Origin: Clostridiales bacterium UBA1774
GTDB taxonomy: Bacteria > Bacillota > Clostridia > Oscillospirales > Oscillospiraceae
Assembly (NCBI GenBank): GCA_002314635.1
Contig: DCGQ01000053.1
Location: forward strand, 1-27,613
DNA: 27,613 nucleotides
Direction: 5' to 3'
Shown here: one piece after another, positions 1-8,224 of the stretch
Layout: every line of letters starts with the position of its first letter
How positions within the stretch are numbered: the first letter of the stretch is position 1
Translations under genes and position numbers: made by a program
Notes under the pieces: generated by a model
What the model was told of the DNA's origin: nothing
What the model saw: only the letters and a program-made list of their open reading frames with translations
The model's database searches: none

Positions 1-23
1 GCCCTCTCGTTGAGAGCTTGGCT

Positions 24-52
24 AATATATCATGCTTATCTCGAAATGTCAA
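24..52 (-). promoter_or_regulatory. Strong sigma-A-type promoter firing left, out of the window
   Basis: On the minus strand there is a perfect -35 TTGACA (plus-strand 47-52), a 17-bp spacer and a -10 TATATT (24-29). A/T-rich sequence lies just upstream of the -35. A perfect 9-bp dyad (ATCATGCTT at 29-37, AAGCATGAT at 51-59) overlaps the -35, spacer and -10 and could be an operator. The predicted transcript starts near 17 and would open with a small CTCTC/GAGAG hairpin (4-16). The gene it serves lies outside the window. Such a near-consensus promoter would fit a stable-RNA operon or a strongly repressed gene, but nothing here decides between them. Confidence 0.6.
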
Positions 53-80
53 GCATGATTTTTAAAAACCCGCATGTTCT

Positions 81-114
81 AATAAAAAACCTGCCGAAGC
101 AGCGCCACGGCAGG
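81..114 (-). terminator. Rho-independent terminator of the XRE regulator
   Basis: CCTGCCG (90-96) pairs perfectly with CGGCAGG (108-114). On the minus strand the stem is followed directly by GTTTTTTATT. It lies 25 bp downstream of the regulator's stop codon and separates that gene from whatever lies to the left. Confidence 0.85.
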
Positions 115-138
115 TCTCCCTTGGACAGAAGGACTTTC

Positions 139-504
139 TCAACCCTTCTGATTCAATTTCTGATACATATCGATCATTTCCGTTCGCACGGTCACATTGT
201 AGTCAGGCGGAATATTATCGTCCTTGCCCTGCACAAACTGCAGATAACGGGGACCCAGCAGGTTGTTGGCATAGAAATATTCCTTGGAACGCTGGTTCAC
301 CGTGCAGATGAACATGATGGCATTCAGGTGCAGCCAGGTCATGCGAACCTTGCCGCTCTCGATCTGGGAAATGGTAACACGGCTCAGACCGGTGAGGTTG
401 CCCAGATCGGCCTGGGTGAGACTGAGGAGCTTTCTGATTTTCGGCAGATGTGCAGTCAGTTCTTCACACATGGCGCGTTTTTCGGCAGCAGTCAATTCTA
501 CCAT
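139..504 (-). CDS. XRE-family helix-turn-helix transcriptional regulator
   Basis: A 121-residue protein with a Cro/C1-type helix-turn-helix at about residues 22-75: TQADLGNLTGLSRVTISQIESG is the typical scaffold, with the recognition helix around residues 41-49. The C-terminal ~45 residues carry no domain I recognise. The start is supported by AAGGAG upstream of the ATG. The gene has its own candidate promoter, a dyad in its leader and a strong terminator, so it appears to be a single-gene unit rather than the tail of the gyrase operon. Its target is unknown. Autoregulation through the leader dyad (538-563) is a plausible inference. Confidence 0.85.
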   Translation of the reverse strand: MVELTAAEKRAMCEELTAHLPKIRKLLSLTQADLGNLTGLSRVTISQIESGKVRMTWLHLNAIMFICTVNQRSKEYFYANNLLGPRYLQFVQGKDDNIPPDYNVTVRTEMIDMYQKLNQKG

Positions 505-537
505 AAAAACATCTCCTTACAATTTAGTGTGTTATCA

Positions 538-563
538 GGATATATTCCGCAAGTTATATATCC
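538..563. promoter_or_regulatory. Inverted repeat in the leader of the XRE gene, candidate operator
   Basis: GGATATAT (538-545) and ATATATCC (556-563) form a perfect 8-bp dyad with a 10-bp spacer, so the half-sites are 18 bp apart. It lies between the candidate -10 and the ribosome binding site of the XRE regulator, a normal place for an autorepressor operator. No binding evidence can be seen from sequence. Confidence 0.4.
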
Positions 564-576
564 ATATACCGCCCTT

Positions 577-605
577 AGACTATCAGAAAATACCAATAAT
601 TGCAA
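577..605 (-). promoter_or_regulatory. Candidate promoter of the XRE regulator
   Basis: On the minus strand TTGCAA (600-605) is followed by a 17-bp spacer and TAGTCT (577-582). The -35 is good and the -10 is poor. It is the best-spaced pair in the 140-bp gap between rnhA and the regulator. Confidence 0.35.
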
Positions 606-644
606 CAGGGAATTATGAAAAAAATCTTAAATTTTAGAGTTATT

Positions 645-1082
645 TTACTTATATTTCATGCTTTCCGAAACGGCAAGCTGATCGCAGCGCTGATTTTCCG
701 GACAGTCCGCATGGCCTTTCACCCAATGGAAGGTCAGCTGATGCACCCGGCTCAGCTCCAGCAGCCGTTCCCACAGCTCCGGATTTTTGGCTGGCTCGGT
801 TTTTGTCCGCATCCAGCCCTTTTTCTTCCAGCCCCATGCCCAGCCTTGTGTCATAGCGTCCACCACATACTTGGAATCGCTGTGAATGGTGACGGCACAG
901 GGTACCTTCAGCGCTTCCAGTGCGCGAATCACACCGGTCAGTTCCATGCGGTTATTGGTGGTCAGCGCTTCCCCGCCGTGAAGCTCCTTTTCCGCGTCAC
1001 CGCAGCGGAGAATGGCGGCCCAGCCGCCGGGGCCGGGATTACCGGAACAGGCCCCGTCCGTCCAGACGGTCACTTCTTTCAT
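645..1082 (-). CDS. rnhA: Ribonuclease HI
   Basis: A 145-residue RNase HI, which cleaves the RNA strand of RNA:DNA hybrids (Okazaki primers, R-loops). The full active site is visible: D9 in TDGACSGNPGPGGW, E47 in NNRMEL, D69 in HSDSKYV, H124 in VKGHAD and D134 in RCDQLA. The length matches bacterial RNase HI with no extra hybrid-binding domain. Its ATG overlaps the gyrA stop by 4 bp (ATGA), so translational coupling at the end of the dnaA-gyrA operon is likely. Linking RNase H to gyrase is functionally reasonable because both limit R-loops, but that is inference. No clear terminator is visible after it. Confidence 0.96.
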   Translation of the reverse strand: MKEVTVWTDGACSGNPGPGGWAAILRCGDAEKELHGGEALTTNNRMELTGVIRALEALKVPCAVTIHSDSKYVVDAMTQGWAWGWKKKGWMRTKTEPAKNPELWERLLELSRVHQLTFHWVKGHADCPENQRCDQLAVSESMKYK

Positions 1083-3580
1083 GCTTCGCCTTCATCCGCA
1101 TCCGCATCATCGGCGGAAGCGGGGGTCACGGTGAGACTGATGACCCGCTGATCCTCCATGAGACGCATGACCCGCACGCCCTGGGTTGCCCGGCCGTACT
1201 CGTTCACATCCTCTGCCTCCAGACGGATCACGATACCGTCGGAGCTCATCAGCAGGATATGGTCGCCGGGGTGAACCAGACCGATGCCCGCAACCTTACC
1301 GGTTTTCTCGGTAACATTGCAGTTCCGGAGGCCGATGCCGCCGCGCCGCTGCGCCTCTCCGCCGCGGCAGTATTCGGAAACCGGCGTTTTCTTGCCGAAT
1401 CCGTTCTCTGTGACGGTGAGCAGGGAATCCTCCTGCGTGCAGCATACCGCGCCGACGCAGCAGTCGCCCTCCCGCAGCTGGATGCCGCGCACGCCGGCGG
1501 CAGTGCGGCCCATGGCACGGGCGTCATTCTCATCGAAGCAGATGGCGTTGCCGTCCCGGGTGGCGATCAGCACATAGTCGGAACCGGAGGTATTCAACAC
1601 CGCGATCAGCTCGTCATTTTCATCCAGCGTAATGGCGCGGATGCCGATGTTTTTCAGATTTTTCAGCTCGGCGAAGGACATACGTTTTACCGTACCGCCC
1701 CGGGTGACGAACACCAGATACCGATCCTGCGGCAGCTCACTGAGCGCCAGTCCGGCACGAAGGCTTTCGCCCGGCTCCACGGGGATGATATTTGCAATAT
1801 TGGTGCCCTTGGCGGTGCGTCCGGCCTCCGGAATCAGATAACCCTTGCGCTTATAGACATGACCGGTGGAGGTAAAGAAATAGATAAAGTCATGGGTGGA
1901 GGCGGTGAAGATGGCATCCACGGAATCCTCGTCCTTGGTGGTCATGCCGGTGACGCCCTTGCCGCCCCGCTTCTGTACCCGATAGGTGTCGGCGGGAATG
2001 CGTTTGATGTACCCGGCCCGGGACAGGGTGAATACGCAGTGTTCCTCCGCGATCAGATCCTCCACATCGATCTCACCCTCGGCTTCCTGGATCTCGGTGA
2101 GACGATCATCGCCGTATTTGCTCAGAATGGCGGTCAGCTCGTCCTTCAGAACGCCCTGCAGCTTCACCGGGTCACGGAGCAGGCTCTCATAGTATTCGAT
2201 CCGACCTTCGATCTCCTTGTATTCCGCCAGCAGCTTCTCATGATCCAGCTTCTGCAGCTGCTTGAGACGCATTTCCAGAATGGCGGTGGCCTGCACATCG
2301 TCCAGACCGAAGCGCTCCATCAGACGTTCCTTTGCGTCATCGTAGCTCTCCCGGATGATGCGGATCACCTCGTCGATATTGTCCTGCGCAATGATCAGAC
2401 CCTCCAACAGATGGGCCCGTTCTCTGGCCTTCCGCAGGTCATACTGCGTCCGCCGGGTCAGCACATCCATCTGGAAGCTCAGGTACTCCTGCAGAATGTG
2501 TTTCAGAGACAGAATCTTCGGCTGCTTCTGGTTGTTCACCAGCGCCAGCATATTGATGGCAAAGGTGGTCTGCATCTGGGTCTGCGCGAACAGCTTGTTC
2601 AGCACCACCTGCTCATTGGAATCCTTTTTCAGCTCGATGACCACGCGCATACCGTTCCGGTCGCTTTCGTCCCGGATGTCGCTGATCTCCTCCAGCGTTT
2701 TATCCCGAACCTTGTCGGCGATGGCCTTGATCAGCTGGCGCTTGTTCACCTGATAGGGCAGCTCGGTGACGATGATCCGCCGCCGGTCGTGCCCGTAGCT
2801 TTCCATTTCGGTGCGGGCGCGGACGGTGATGTGACCGCGGCCGGTGGCATAGGCGGCGCGGATGCCTGCTCTGCCGATGATGATGCCCTTGGTGGGGAAG
2901 TCGGGGCCTTTGATGTACTGCATCAGTTCGCTCAGCTCCGCATCCGGGTTATCCAGCAGGCAGATGGCTGCGGAAACGGTCTCCCGCAGGTTGTGAGGCG
3001 GAATATTGGTGGCCATGCCCACGGCGATGCCGGAGGAACCGTTGACCAGCAGATTGGGGAAGCGGGAGGGCAGCACCACCGGCTCCTTCCGCGTTTCATC
3101 GAAGTTCGGCAGGTAATCCACGGTCTCCTTGTCGATATCCCGCAGCATCTCCGCCGCCATCTTGGCCATTCTGGCCTCGGTATAACGGTAGGCCGCCGGG
3201 GGGTCTCCGTCCACGGAACCGAAGTTGCCGTGTCCGTCGATTAGGGGATAGCGCATGGAGAAGTCCTGCGCCATACGAACCAGCGCGTCATACACGCTGG
3301 CGTCGCCGTGGGGATGATACCGGCCCAGCACATCGCCGACGGCGGTGGCGCATTTCCGGAATGGTTTGTCCTGCGTCAGTCCGTCCTCGAACATGGCATA
3401 GAGAATGCGCCGATGCACCGGCTTCAGACCGTCCCGCACATCCGGCAGGGCGCGGCCCACGATGACGCTCATGGCGTATTCCAGATAGGATTTCTGCATT
3501 TCCCCCACCAGCTCGGACTCGGTGATCTGCTGATCCGGGAACAGAATGTCCTCCGGCTTATAATCTCGATTGTGACCCAT
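1079..3580 (-). CDS. gyrA: DNA gyrase subunit A
   Basis: The 833-residue breakage-reunion subunit of DNA gyrase, of normal length. The catalytic tyrosine is Y133 in AAYRYTEARM. The quinolone-resistance region reads HPHGDASVYD (residues 89-98), so the position equivalent to E. coli Ser83 is Ala94, followed by Ser95, with the acidic Asp98 kept. The GyrA-box QKRGGKG at about residue 535 marks the start of the C-terminal DNA-wrapping beta-pinwheel and identifies gyrase rather than topoisomerase IV. The protein ends in an acidic tail (ADDADADEGEA). AAGGAGGTGA lies just upstream of the ATG, overlapping the gyrB stop 14 bp away. It forms the A2B2 complex with GyrB. Confidence 0.98.
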   Translation of the reverse strand: MGHNRDYKPEDILFPDQQITESELVGEMQKSYLEYAMSVIVGRALPDVRDGLKPVHRRILYAMFEDGLTQDKPFRKCATAVGDVLGRYHPHGDASVYDALVRMAQDFSMRYPLIDGHGNFGSVDGDPPAAYRYTEARMAKMAAEMLRDIDKETVDYLPNFDETRKEPVVLPSRFPNLLVNGSSGIAVGMATNIPPHNLRETVSAAICLLDNPDAELSELMQYIKGPDFPTKGIIIGRAGIRAAYATGRGHITVRARTEMESYGHDRRRIIVTELPYQVNKRQLIKAIADKVRDKTLEEISDIRDESDRNGMRVVIELKKDSNEQVVLNKLFAQTQMQTTFAINMLALVNNQKQPKILSLKHILQEYLSFQMDVLTRRTQYDLRKARERAHLLEGLIIAQDNIDEVIRIIRESYDDAKERLMERFGLDDVQATAILEMRLKQLQKLDHEKLLAEYKEIEGRIEYYESLLRDPVKLQGVLKDELTAILSKYGDDRLTEIQEAEGEIDVEDLIAEEHCVFTLSRAGYIKRIPADTYRVQKRGGKGVTGMTTKDEDSVDAIFTASTHDFIYFFTSTGHVYKRKGYLIPEAGRTAKGTNIANIIPVEPGESLRAGLALSELPQDRYLVFVTRGGTVKRMSFAELKNLKNIGIRAITLDENDELIAVLNTSGSDYVLIATRDGNAICFDENDARAMGRTAAGVRGIQLREGDCCVGAVCCTQEDSLLTVTENGFGKKTPVSEYCRGGEAQRRGGIGLRNCNVTEKTGKVAGIGLVHPGDHILLMSSDGIVIRLEAEDVNEYGRATQGVRVMRLMEDQRVISLTVTPASADDADADEGEA

Positions 3581-3594
3581 GCTGCGTCACCTCC

Positions 3595-5574
3595 TTAAAT
3601 ATCCAGATTGACCACATAGCGGGCGTTCTTGTCGATCCAGTCCCGCCGGGGGTCCACTTCTTCGCCCATGAGAATGGTGAAGATCCGATCCGCTGCCACC
3701 GCATCGTCCAGCGTAATGCGGCGCAGGGTGCGCTTCTCCGGGTCCATGGTGGTCTCCCACAGCTCGTGGGGATCCATCTCACCCAGACCTTTGAAACGGC
3801 TGATGTCGATTTTGATGTTTTCGTTGCCGCCCTTCATTTCGGCGGAGATTCTGTCCCGTTCCTCATCGGAATAGGCCACCCGCTGCTGCTTGCCCCGGCT
3901 CAGCTTATACAGGGGCGGCACGGCGGAATACACATAGCCGTTTTCGATCAGCGGACGCATATAGCGGAAGAAGAAGGTCAGCAGCAGGGTACGGATATGG
4001 GCGCCGTCCACATCGGCATCCGCCATGATGATGATTTTATGGTAGCGCAGCTTGTCCACGTTGAACTCGCTGCCAATGCCCGCACCCAGCGCCACAATCA
4101 TGGGATACAGCTTGTCATTGCCATAGATTTTATCCGCACGGGCCTTTTCCACATTCAGCATCTTGCCCCACATGGACAGGATGGCCTGAAACCGGCTGTC
4201 CCGCCCCTGAATGGCGGAGCCTGCAGCGGAGTCGCCCTCCACGATGTAGATCTCGCAGAGGCTGGGGTCCCGCTCATTGCAGTCCTGCAGCTTGTCCGGC
4301 ATCTGGCCGGATTCCAGACCGGTCTTTCTCCGGACATTTTCCCGGGCCTTCCGGGCCGCTTCTCTGGCGCGGGAGGCGGTGATGACCTTGTCCACCACGG
4401 TTTTGCCCACCGCGGGGTTTTCCTCCAGAAAGGCGGAGAGCTTATCATAAACCACGCTGTCCACCAGCGTCCGCATTTCGGAGTTGCCAAGCTTCTGCTT
4501 GGTCTGGCCTTCAAACTGGGGATTCTCCAGCTTGACGGAGATCACGGCGGTGAGACCTTCGCGGCAGTCGTCGCCGGAAAAGCTCTCATCCTCCTTGATG
4601 ATCTTCTTAGAACGGGCATAGTTGTTCAGCGCCCGGGTCAGCGCGGTCTTGAAGCCGGTCTCGTGCATACCGCCCTCGGGGGTGCGGATGTTGTTGGCGA
4701 AGGACTCCAGATTTTCGTTATACCCATCGTTCCACTGGAGCGCCACCTCGGCAGCGGAACCGTCCCGGGTGCCGCCTACATAGATGACGGTGTCATGCAG
4801 AGGGGTCTTGCCCTCGTTCATATAGCGCACATACTCCCGGATGCCGCCTTCATAGCACATACTGTCCTCGGTCTCCATGCCGGGACGCACATCCCGGGTG
4901 ATGATGCGGAGACCCGCATTCAGGAAGGCCTGCTCCTGCATCCGGGTATGGATGGTTTCATAGTTATAGACCCGATCCTCGAACATCAGCGGGTCGGGAT
5001 GGAAGCGGACGGTGGTGCCGGTACGGTTCGTCTCGCCGATGATCTTCATATCCTGCGTTTTCACGCCGCGGCTGAACTTCATCTGGTAGATATGACCGTT
5101 TTTATGCACCTCTACCTCCAGCCAGTCGGACAGGGCATTGACCACGCTGGCGCCTACGCCGTGGAGGCCGCCGGAGACCTTATAGCCTCCGCCGCCGAAT
5201 TTTCCGCCGGCGTGCAGCACGGTATAGACCACCTCCAGCGCGGGCAGACCGGTCTGCTCCTGCACATCCACCGGAATGCCGCGGCCGTTGTCCGTGACGG
5301 TGATGGTGTCTCCCTCGCCTACAGTCACATGGATCTCCGTGCAGAAGCCGGCCAATGCTTCGTCGATGGCATTGTCCACGATCTCATAGACCAGATGGTG
5401 CAGACCGGAGGCAGAGGTGGAACCGATGTACATACCCGGACGCATCCGAACCGCTTCCAGACCTTCCAAAACCTGAATCTGGGACGCATTATAGGCTTCC
5501 TTCGGCTCTACCGGCGTCACCGGCGCAAGCTCGGAAATGGGAGACTCTGTCGCTTCGACTTTATTTTCTATCAT
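3595..5574 (-). CDS. gyrB: DNA gyrase subunit B
   Basis: The 659-residue ATPase subunit of DNA gyrase. GHKL ATPase motifs are EIVDNAIDEA (about residues 64-73) and DNGRGIP (95-101), with GGLHGVGASVVNA as the ATP lid. The TOPRIM metal-binding motifs are EGDSAAGSA (about 445) and DADVDGAHIRTLLL (about 518). The end is the usual RFKGLGEM and GEEVDPRR region. An N-terminal extension of about 25 residues precedes the conserved YNASQIQVLEGLEAVRMRPGMYIG block. The start is supported by AGGAGTATACCATG. It sits directly upstream of gyrA and downstream of remB in the same operon. Confidence 0.98.
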   Translation of the reverse strand: MIENKVEATESPISELAPVTPVEPKEAYNASQIQVLEGLEAVRMRPGMYIGSTSASGLHHLVYEIVDNAIDEALAGFCTEIHVTVGEGDTITVTDNGRGIPVDVQEQTGLPALEVVYTVLHAGGKFGGGGYKVSGGLHGVGASVVNALSDWLEVEVHKNGHIYQMKFSRGVKTQDMKIIGETNRTGTTVRFHPDPLMFEDRVYNYETIHTRMQEQAFLNAGLRIITRDVRPGMETEDSMCYEGGIREYVRYMNEGKTPLHDTVIYVGGTRDGSAAEVALQWNDGYNENLESFANNIRTPEGGMHETGFKTALTRALNNYARSKKIIKEDESFSGDDCREGLTAVISVKLENPQFEGQTKQKLGNSEMRTLVDSVVYDKLSAFLEENPAVGKTVVDKVITASRAREAARKARENVRRKTGLESGQMPDKLQDCNERDPSLCEIYIVEGDSAAGSAIQGRDSRFQAILSMWGKMLNVEKARADKIYGNDKLYPMIVALGAGIGSEFNVDKLRYHKIIIMADADVDGAHIRTLLLTFFFRYMRPLIENGYVYSAVPPLYKLSRGKQQRVAYSDEERDRISAEMKGGNENIKIDISRFKGLGEMDPHELWETTMDPEKRTLRRITLDDAVAADRIFTILMGEEVDPRRDWIDKNARYVVNLDI

Positions 5575-5618
5575 GGTATACTCCTGACTGTGAATGATAA
5601 CACTGAGCTGACACTCAG

Positions 5619-5891
5619 TTACTCAAATATTTCGTTATAGTTCCGGTTCTCCCAGCGCTTCAGCAGCGTGGAGGCATTCAGCTGGCACAGATACACGGTC
5701 TGCTTTCCTCGGATTTCCGTGATCACAAAGGCTTTGGGCAGGGAGCCGGAAACATCCGTGACCTGACCGGCCTGCTCGGCCTTTTTCAGAAAATCCCGGG
5801 TAATGCGGGAGGAGGAGGTGTTATCCAGATCAAACACGCCGATGACGCTTTTTTTCGGAACCACCACATTCTGTCCTAAGTAAAGATACAT
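5619..5891 (-). CDS. remB: Extracellular matrix regulator RemB-like protein (DUF370)
   Basis: A 90-residue protein of the DUF370/RemA-RemB family, recognised from MYLYLGQNVVVP at the start, then IGVFDLDNTSSSRITRDFL and AFVITE. In Bacillus, yaaB/remB lies between recF and gyrB and influences matrix and biofilm genes; its paralog RemA is a DNA-binding activator. The start chosen is the ATG at 5891, where family similarity begins. A longer in-frame start would run into the upstream gene. It begins 4 bp after the sulfatase stop, so co-translation is likely. The role in this organism is inferred from family membership and synteny only. Confidence 0.88.
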   Translation of the reverse strand: MYLYLGQNVVVPKKSVIGVFDLDNTSSSRITRDFLKKAEQAGQVTDVSGSLPKAFVITEIRGKQTVYLCQLNASTLLKRWENRNYNEIFE

Positions 5892-5895
5892 CCCG

Positions 5896-8166
5896 TCACC
5901 CTGCTCTGCTGCTGTCCTGCAGATGATAGCGCCAGTAGTACTGGGCGATCCGGAAACGGCGGTTGACGGCGGCGGATTCTTCGGAAAGCACATCGGTCAG
6001 TACGCCGTTCTGCAGGTAGGTGCCGGAGAAATGCACCAGCGGGGTAGCCTCCATCATGTCCGCATTCAGCTTTAGAAGCTCATTGCCTTCCAGTCCGGCC
6101 TGCTCAAAGACCAGATTCATCAGGAAACAGGGACTGATCTCCGGGCCTTCGCCGGTCATATCACAGCCCAGCACTTCCTTTGCCGCGTCATTGGCATGGA
6201 TGAGGTAGGGCGTTTCATACATATTCCGCAGTCCGTTTTCGCCGGTGAAGTCGATGCCCAGCCGCTGATAGCCGGTATTGCCGTTGCCCATCCACGGCAT
6301 ATGGTCGCCGAACACGATGTAGATCACCGGCTCGTCCATGGCGTCGATCCGGTCGGCCAGCGCCAGCACGTTTTTGGAGGTATTGGCCACGCCGGAGAAG
6401 TAGTTCTCCATCATGGTCTTCTCCTCATCGGTATACCCGTCGTCTATGACAAACTCGCCCTCCCGGTACAGCCGGTTGGTCTCATAGGGGCCGTGGTTCT
6501 GATAGGTGACGCTGAAACTGAAATACGGCTGGTCGGAGGTTTTCAGATGGGTCTCCAGCAGGTCTCCGATGTCCTGAAACAGCTTATCGTCTCCCAGAAT
6601 GCCGTTGCCGTTGGTATCATAGCGGTTTTCGAAGAAATAGTAGTTGTCAAACCCCAGATACTGATTCACATTCTCCCGGTTGTAGAACCACTGATAGCAG
6701 GGGTGGCTGCCCTCGGCATAATAGCCCTGCTCCTTGAAGTAGCGCACATAGCTGTTTACATCGGTGCGGAAATCGGAGGCGCTGGCCAGACCGGTGAGGA
6801 AGCACCATTCGGTGTCCACCGTGCCGCCGGCGAAGATATTGGTCAGCAGGGTGCCGGAATAGCTGCGGCTGCGAAGCTCATTCAGCGGGCCGTACACCTC
6901 CTCGGTGAGCATAGGGGAGCCGAAGCGGCTGAAATCACTGTAGGCCTCCAGCATGACGGCCACGATATTCACTTTTTTCTCCTCCGGCAGGCTGTCGTAG
7001 GTGTAGTTTTCCAGAATTTCCACCGCTGCCTTGTCCGAATAGTCCTCCGGCGGGGTTCGCTTTGCCTTCTGAATACTGTTCAGGAAGGGGTAGACAAAGC
7101 CGCGGGACATAAACCGCCCGGTGCTGGACCATGGAGAGGTCAGCGTATTGTTTTCGGTTTTATTGTAGATCTCCGTGCTGTAATACACGTTTCTGACCGC
7201 CCAGACGGACAGCGCGGACAGCAGCACCAGCGCGATCAGCCGAACCGGCCGGTATTTTACCTTGCCCCGCACCAGCCGGGTCGCTGCCAGCACGGCGGCG
7301 AGGCAGAGCAGCAATGCCAGATAAGTACGCATACCCGGGTCCAGATGGTAGCGGGCCAGAACCATGCCGCCGCCCTCCGCCGCATAACCCAGATCGCTGA
7401 ACATCAGCGGGTCATTCCGCAGAATGAGCATGAGATAATCCGCAAGGGAAAATCCGATGGTGATCAGTCCGGTCAGCAGACCGGCGCCCCAGACAGTATT
7501 GCACAGGAAATACAGCATCCAGCACAGCACCACCACCGGAGCCACATTCAGCACCACGGTCAGCGGAATGGCCAGATAAGTCCGGTACATATCCATGCAG
7601 TAGTATCCGGTGGCGAAATACAGGGAGATCAGTCCCATTACAATGCCGAACCCGGTGAGGGCCGCAAAGGTCCAAACGCCCTGCCCGATCCGCCGATACA
7701 GGTAGGGGGACAGGGTCTTGAAGGTTTTTCCCTTCCAGATATAGCGATGCTCCGTCTGTTTCAGCACCGGTGGCCACATATCATAGGTGATTTTCGGACT
7801 GCCTGCATTCTGCCACGCCTGCTCCCAGCTTTCGGCACAAAAGATCCAGTATCCCTTGCCGATCAGCGGGTGCAGCGCCGCTTCCGGCATTCGGGACAGC
7901 AGCGCCACCCGGTTGTCATGGCAGACGGCGGGCAGCTTTTTCGCCCATTTATCCCAGAAACGAACGATCAGCTCCGGCTTACAGTGGGGCAGATACATCC
8001 ACAGCAGCCTGTCCGCCCGAATACCGAAGCAGCTCAGCAGCAGCGCCAGCAGCCGAAGCGGCCAGAACCGGAGCAGCGACGGCTGGTGCCGCAGCGCATA
8101 CCGGTAAAGCCGCAGGTCAAAGACCATATCCCGAAAAACCCGATCAAACAGTATTGCTTTTGCCAT
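5896..8166 (-). CDS. LTA-synthase-like membrane sulfatase with an N-terminal degenerate HAD-like domain
   Basis: A 756-residue polytopic protein. Residues about 1-145 are cytoplasmic and resemble a HAD-IB phosphatase in pattern (LYRYALRHQPSLLRFWP, later VRFWDKWAKKL). The catalytic DxD signature has decayed to LFDRVFRDM. About five membrane helices follow (164-188, 197-222, 226-249, 278-297, 308-326). The extracellular alkaline-phosphatase-fold domain then begins near residue 398. Catalytic residues expected of LtaS/phosphoglycerol transferases are present: E407 (LEAYSDF), nucleophile T449 (GGTVDTE), H558 (NHGPY) and D621/H622 (FGDHMPW). It probably transfers a phosphoglycerol or related group to an envelope glycan or lipid, but the substrate cannot be told. 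It is inserted between recF and remB and is co-directional with both. Confidence 0.85.
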   Translation of the reverse strand: MAKAILFDRVFRDMVFDLRLYRYALRHQPSLLRFWPLRLLALLLSCFGIRADRLLWMYLPHCKPELIVRFWDKWAKKLPAVCHDNRVALLSRMPEAALHPLIGKGYWIFCAESWEQAWQNAGSPKITYDMWPPVLKQTEHRYIWKGKTFKTLSPYLYRRIGQGVWTFAALTGFGIVMGLISLYFATGYYCMDMYRTYLAIPLTVVLNVAPVVVLCWMLYFLCNTVWGAGLLTGLITIGFSLADYLMLILRNDPLMFSDLGYAAEGGGMVLARYHLDPGMRTYLALLLCLAAVLAATRLVRGKVKYRPVRLIALVLLSALSVWAVRNVYYSTEIYNKTENNTLTSPWSSTGRFMSRGFVYPFLNSIQKAKRTPPEDYSDKAAVEILENYTYDSLPEEKKVNIVAVMLEAYSDFSRFGSPMLTEEVYGPLNELRSRSYSGTLLTNIFAGGTVDTEWCFLTGLASASDFRTDVNSYVRYFKEQGYYAEGSHPCYQWFYNRENVNQYLGFDNYYFFENRYDTNGNGILGDDKLFQDIGDLLETHLKTSDQPYFSFSVTYQNHGPYETNRLYREGEFVIDDGYTDEEKTMMENYFSGVANTSKNVLALADRIDAMDEPVIYIVFGDHMPWMGNGNTGYQRLGIDFTGENGLRNMYETPYLIHANDAAKEVLGCDMTGEGPEISPCFLMNLVFEQAGLEGNELLKLNADMMEATPLVHFSGTYLQNGVLTDVLSEESAAVNRRFRIAQYYWRYHLQDSSRAG

Positions 8167-8224
8167 TTTTCATTATCTCCGATTTTGAATGAAACCATTC
8201 CGCAGCAGGAAAAATCCGTTTATT

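Noticed and set aside
1..30. Possible tRNA or end of a structural RNA at the left edge
   Set aside because: Only one short CTCTC/GAGAG hairpin with a 3-nt loop is visible, not a cloverleaf. The sequence is better explained as the start of a transcript from the adjacent promoter.
29..63. Plus-strand rho-independent terminator (9-bp stem followed by T5)
   Set aside because: The same bases form a much better minus-strand promoter, the stem is A/T-rich, and the loop is 13 nt. It remains a secondary possibility.
5602..5619. Hairpin ACTGAG/CTCAGT between remB and gyrB as a terminator
   Set aside because: Only a 6-bp stem and no T-run on the minus strand. The genes look co-transcribed.
920..5640. 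Very long plus-strand open frames opposite gyrA and gyrB
   Set aside because: They are antisense to unmistakable gyrase genes, have low-complexity His/Gln/Gly-rich composition, and show no family motif. They result from GC-rich codon structure.
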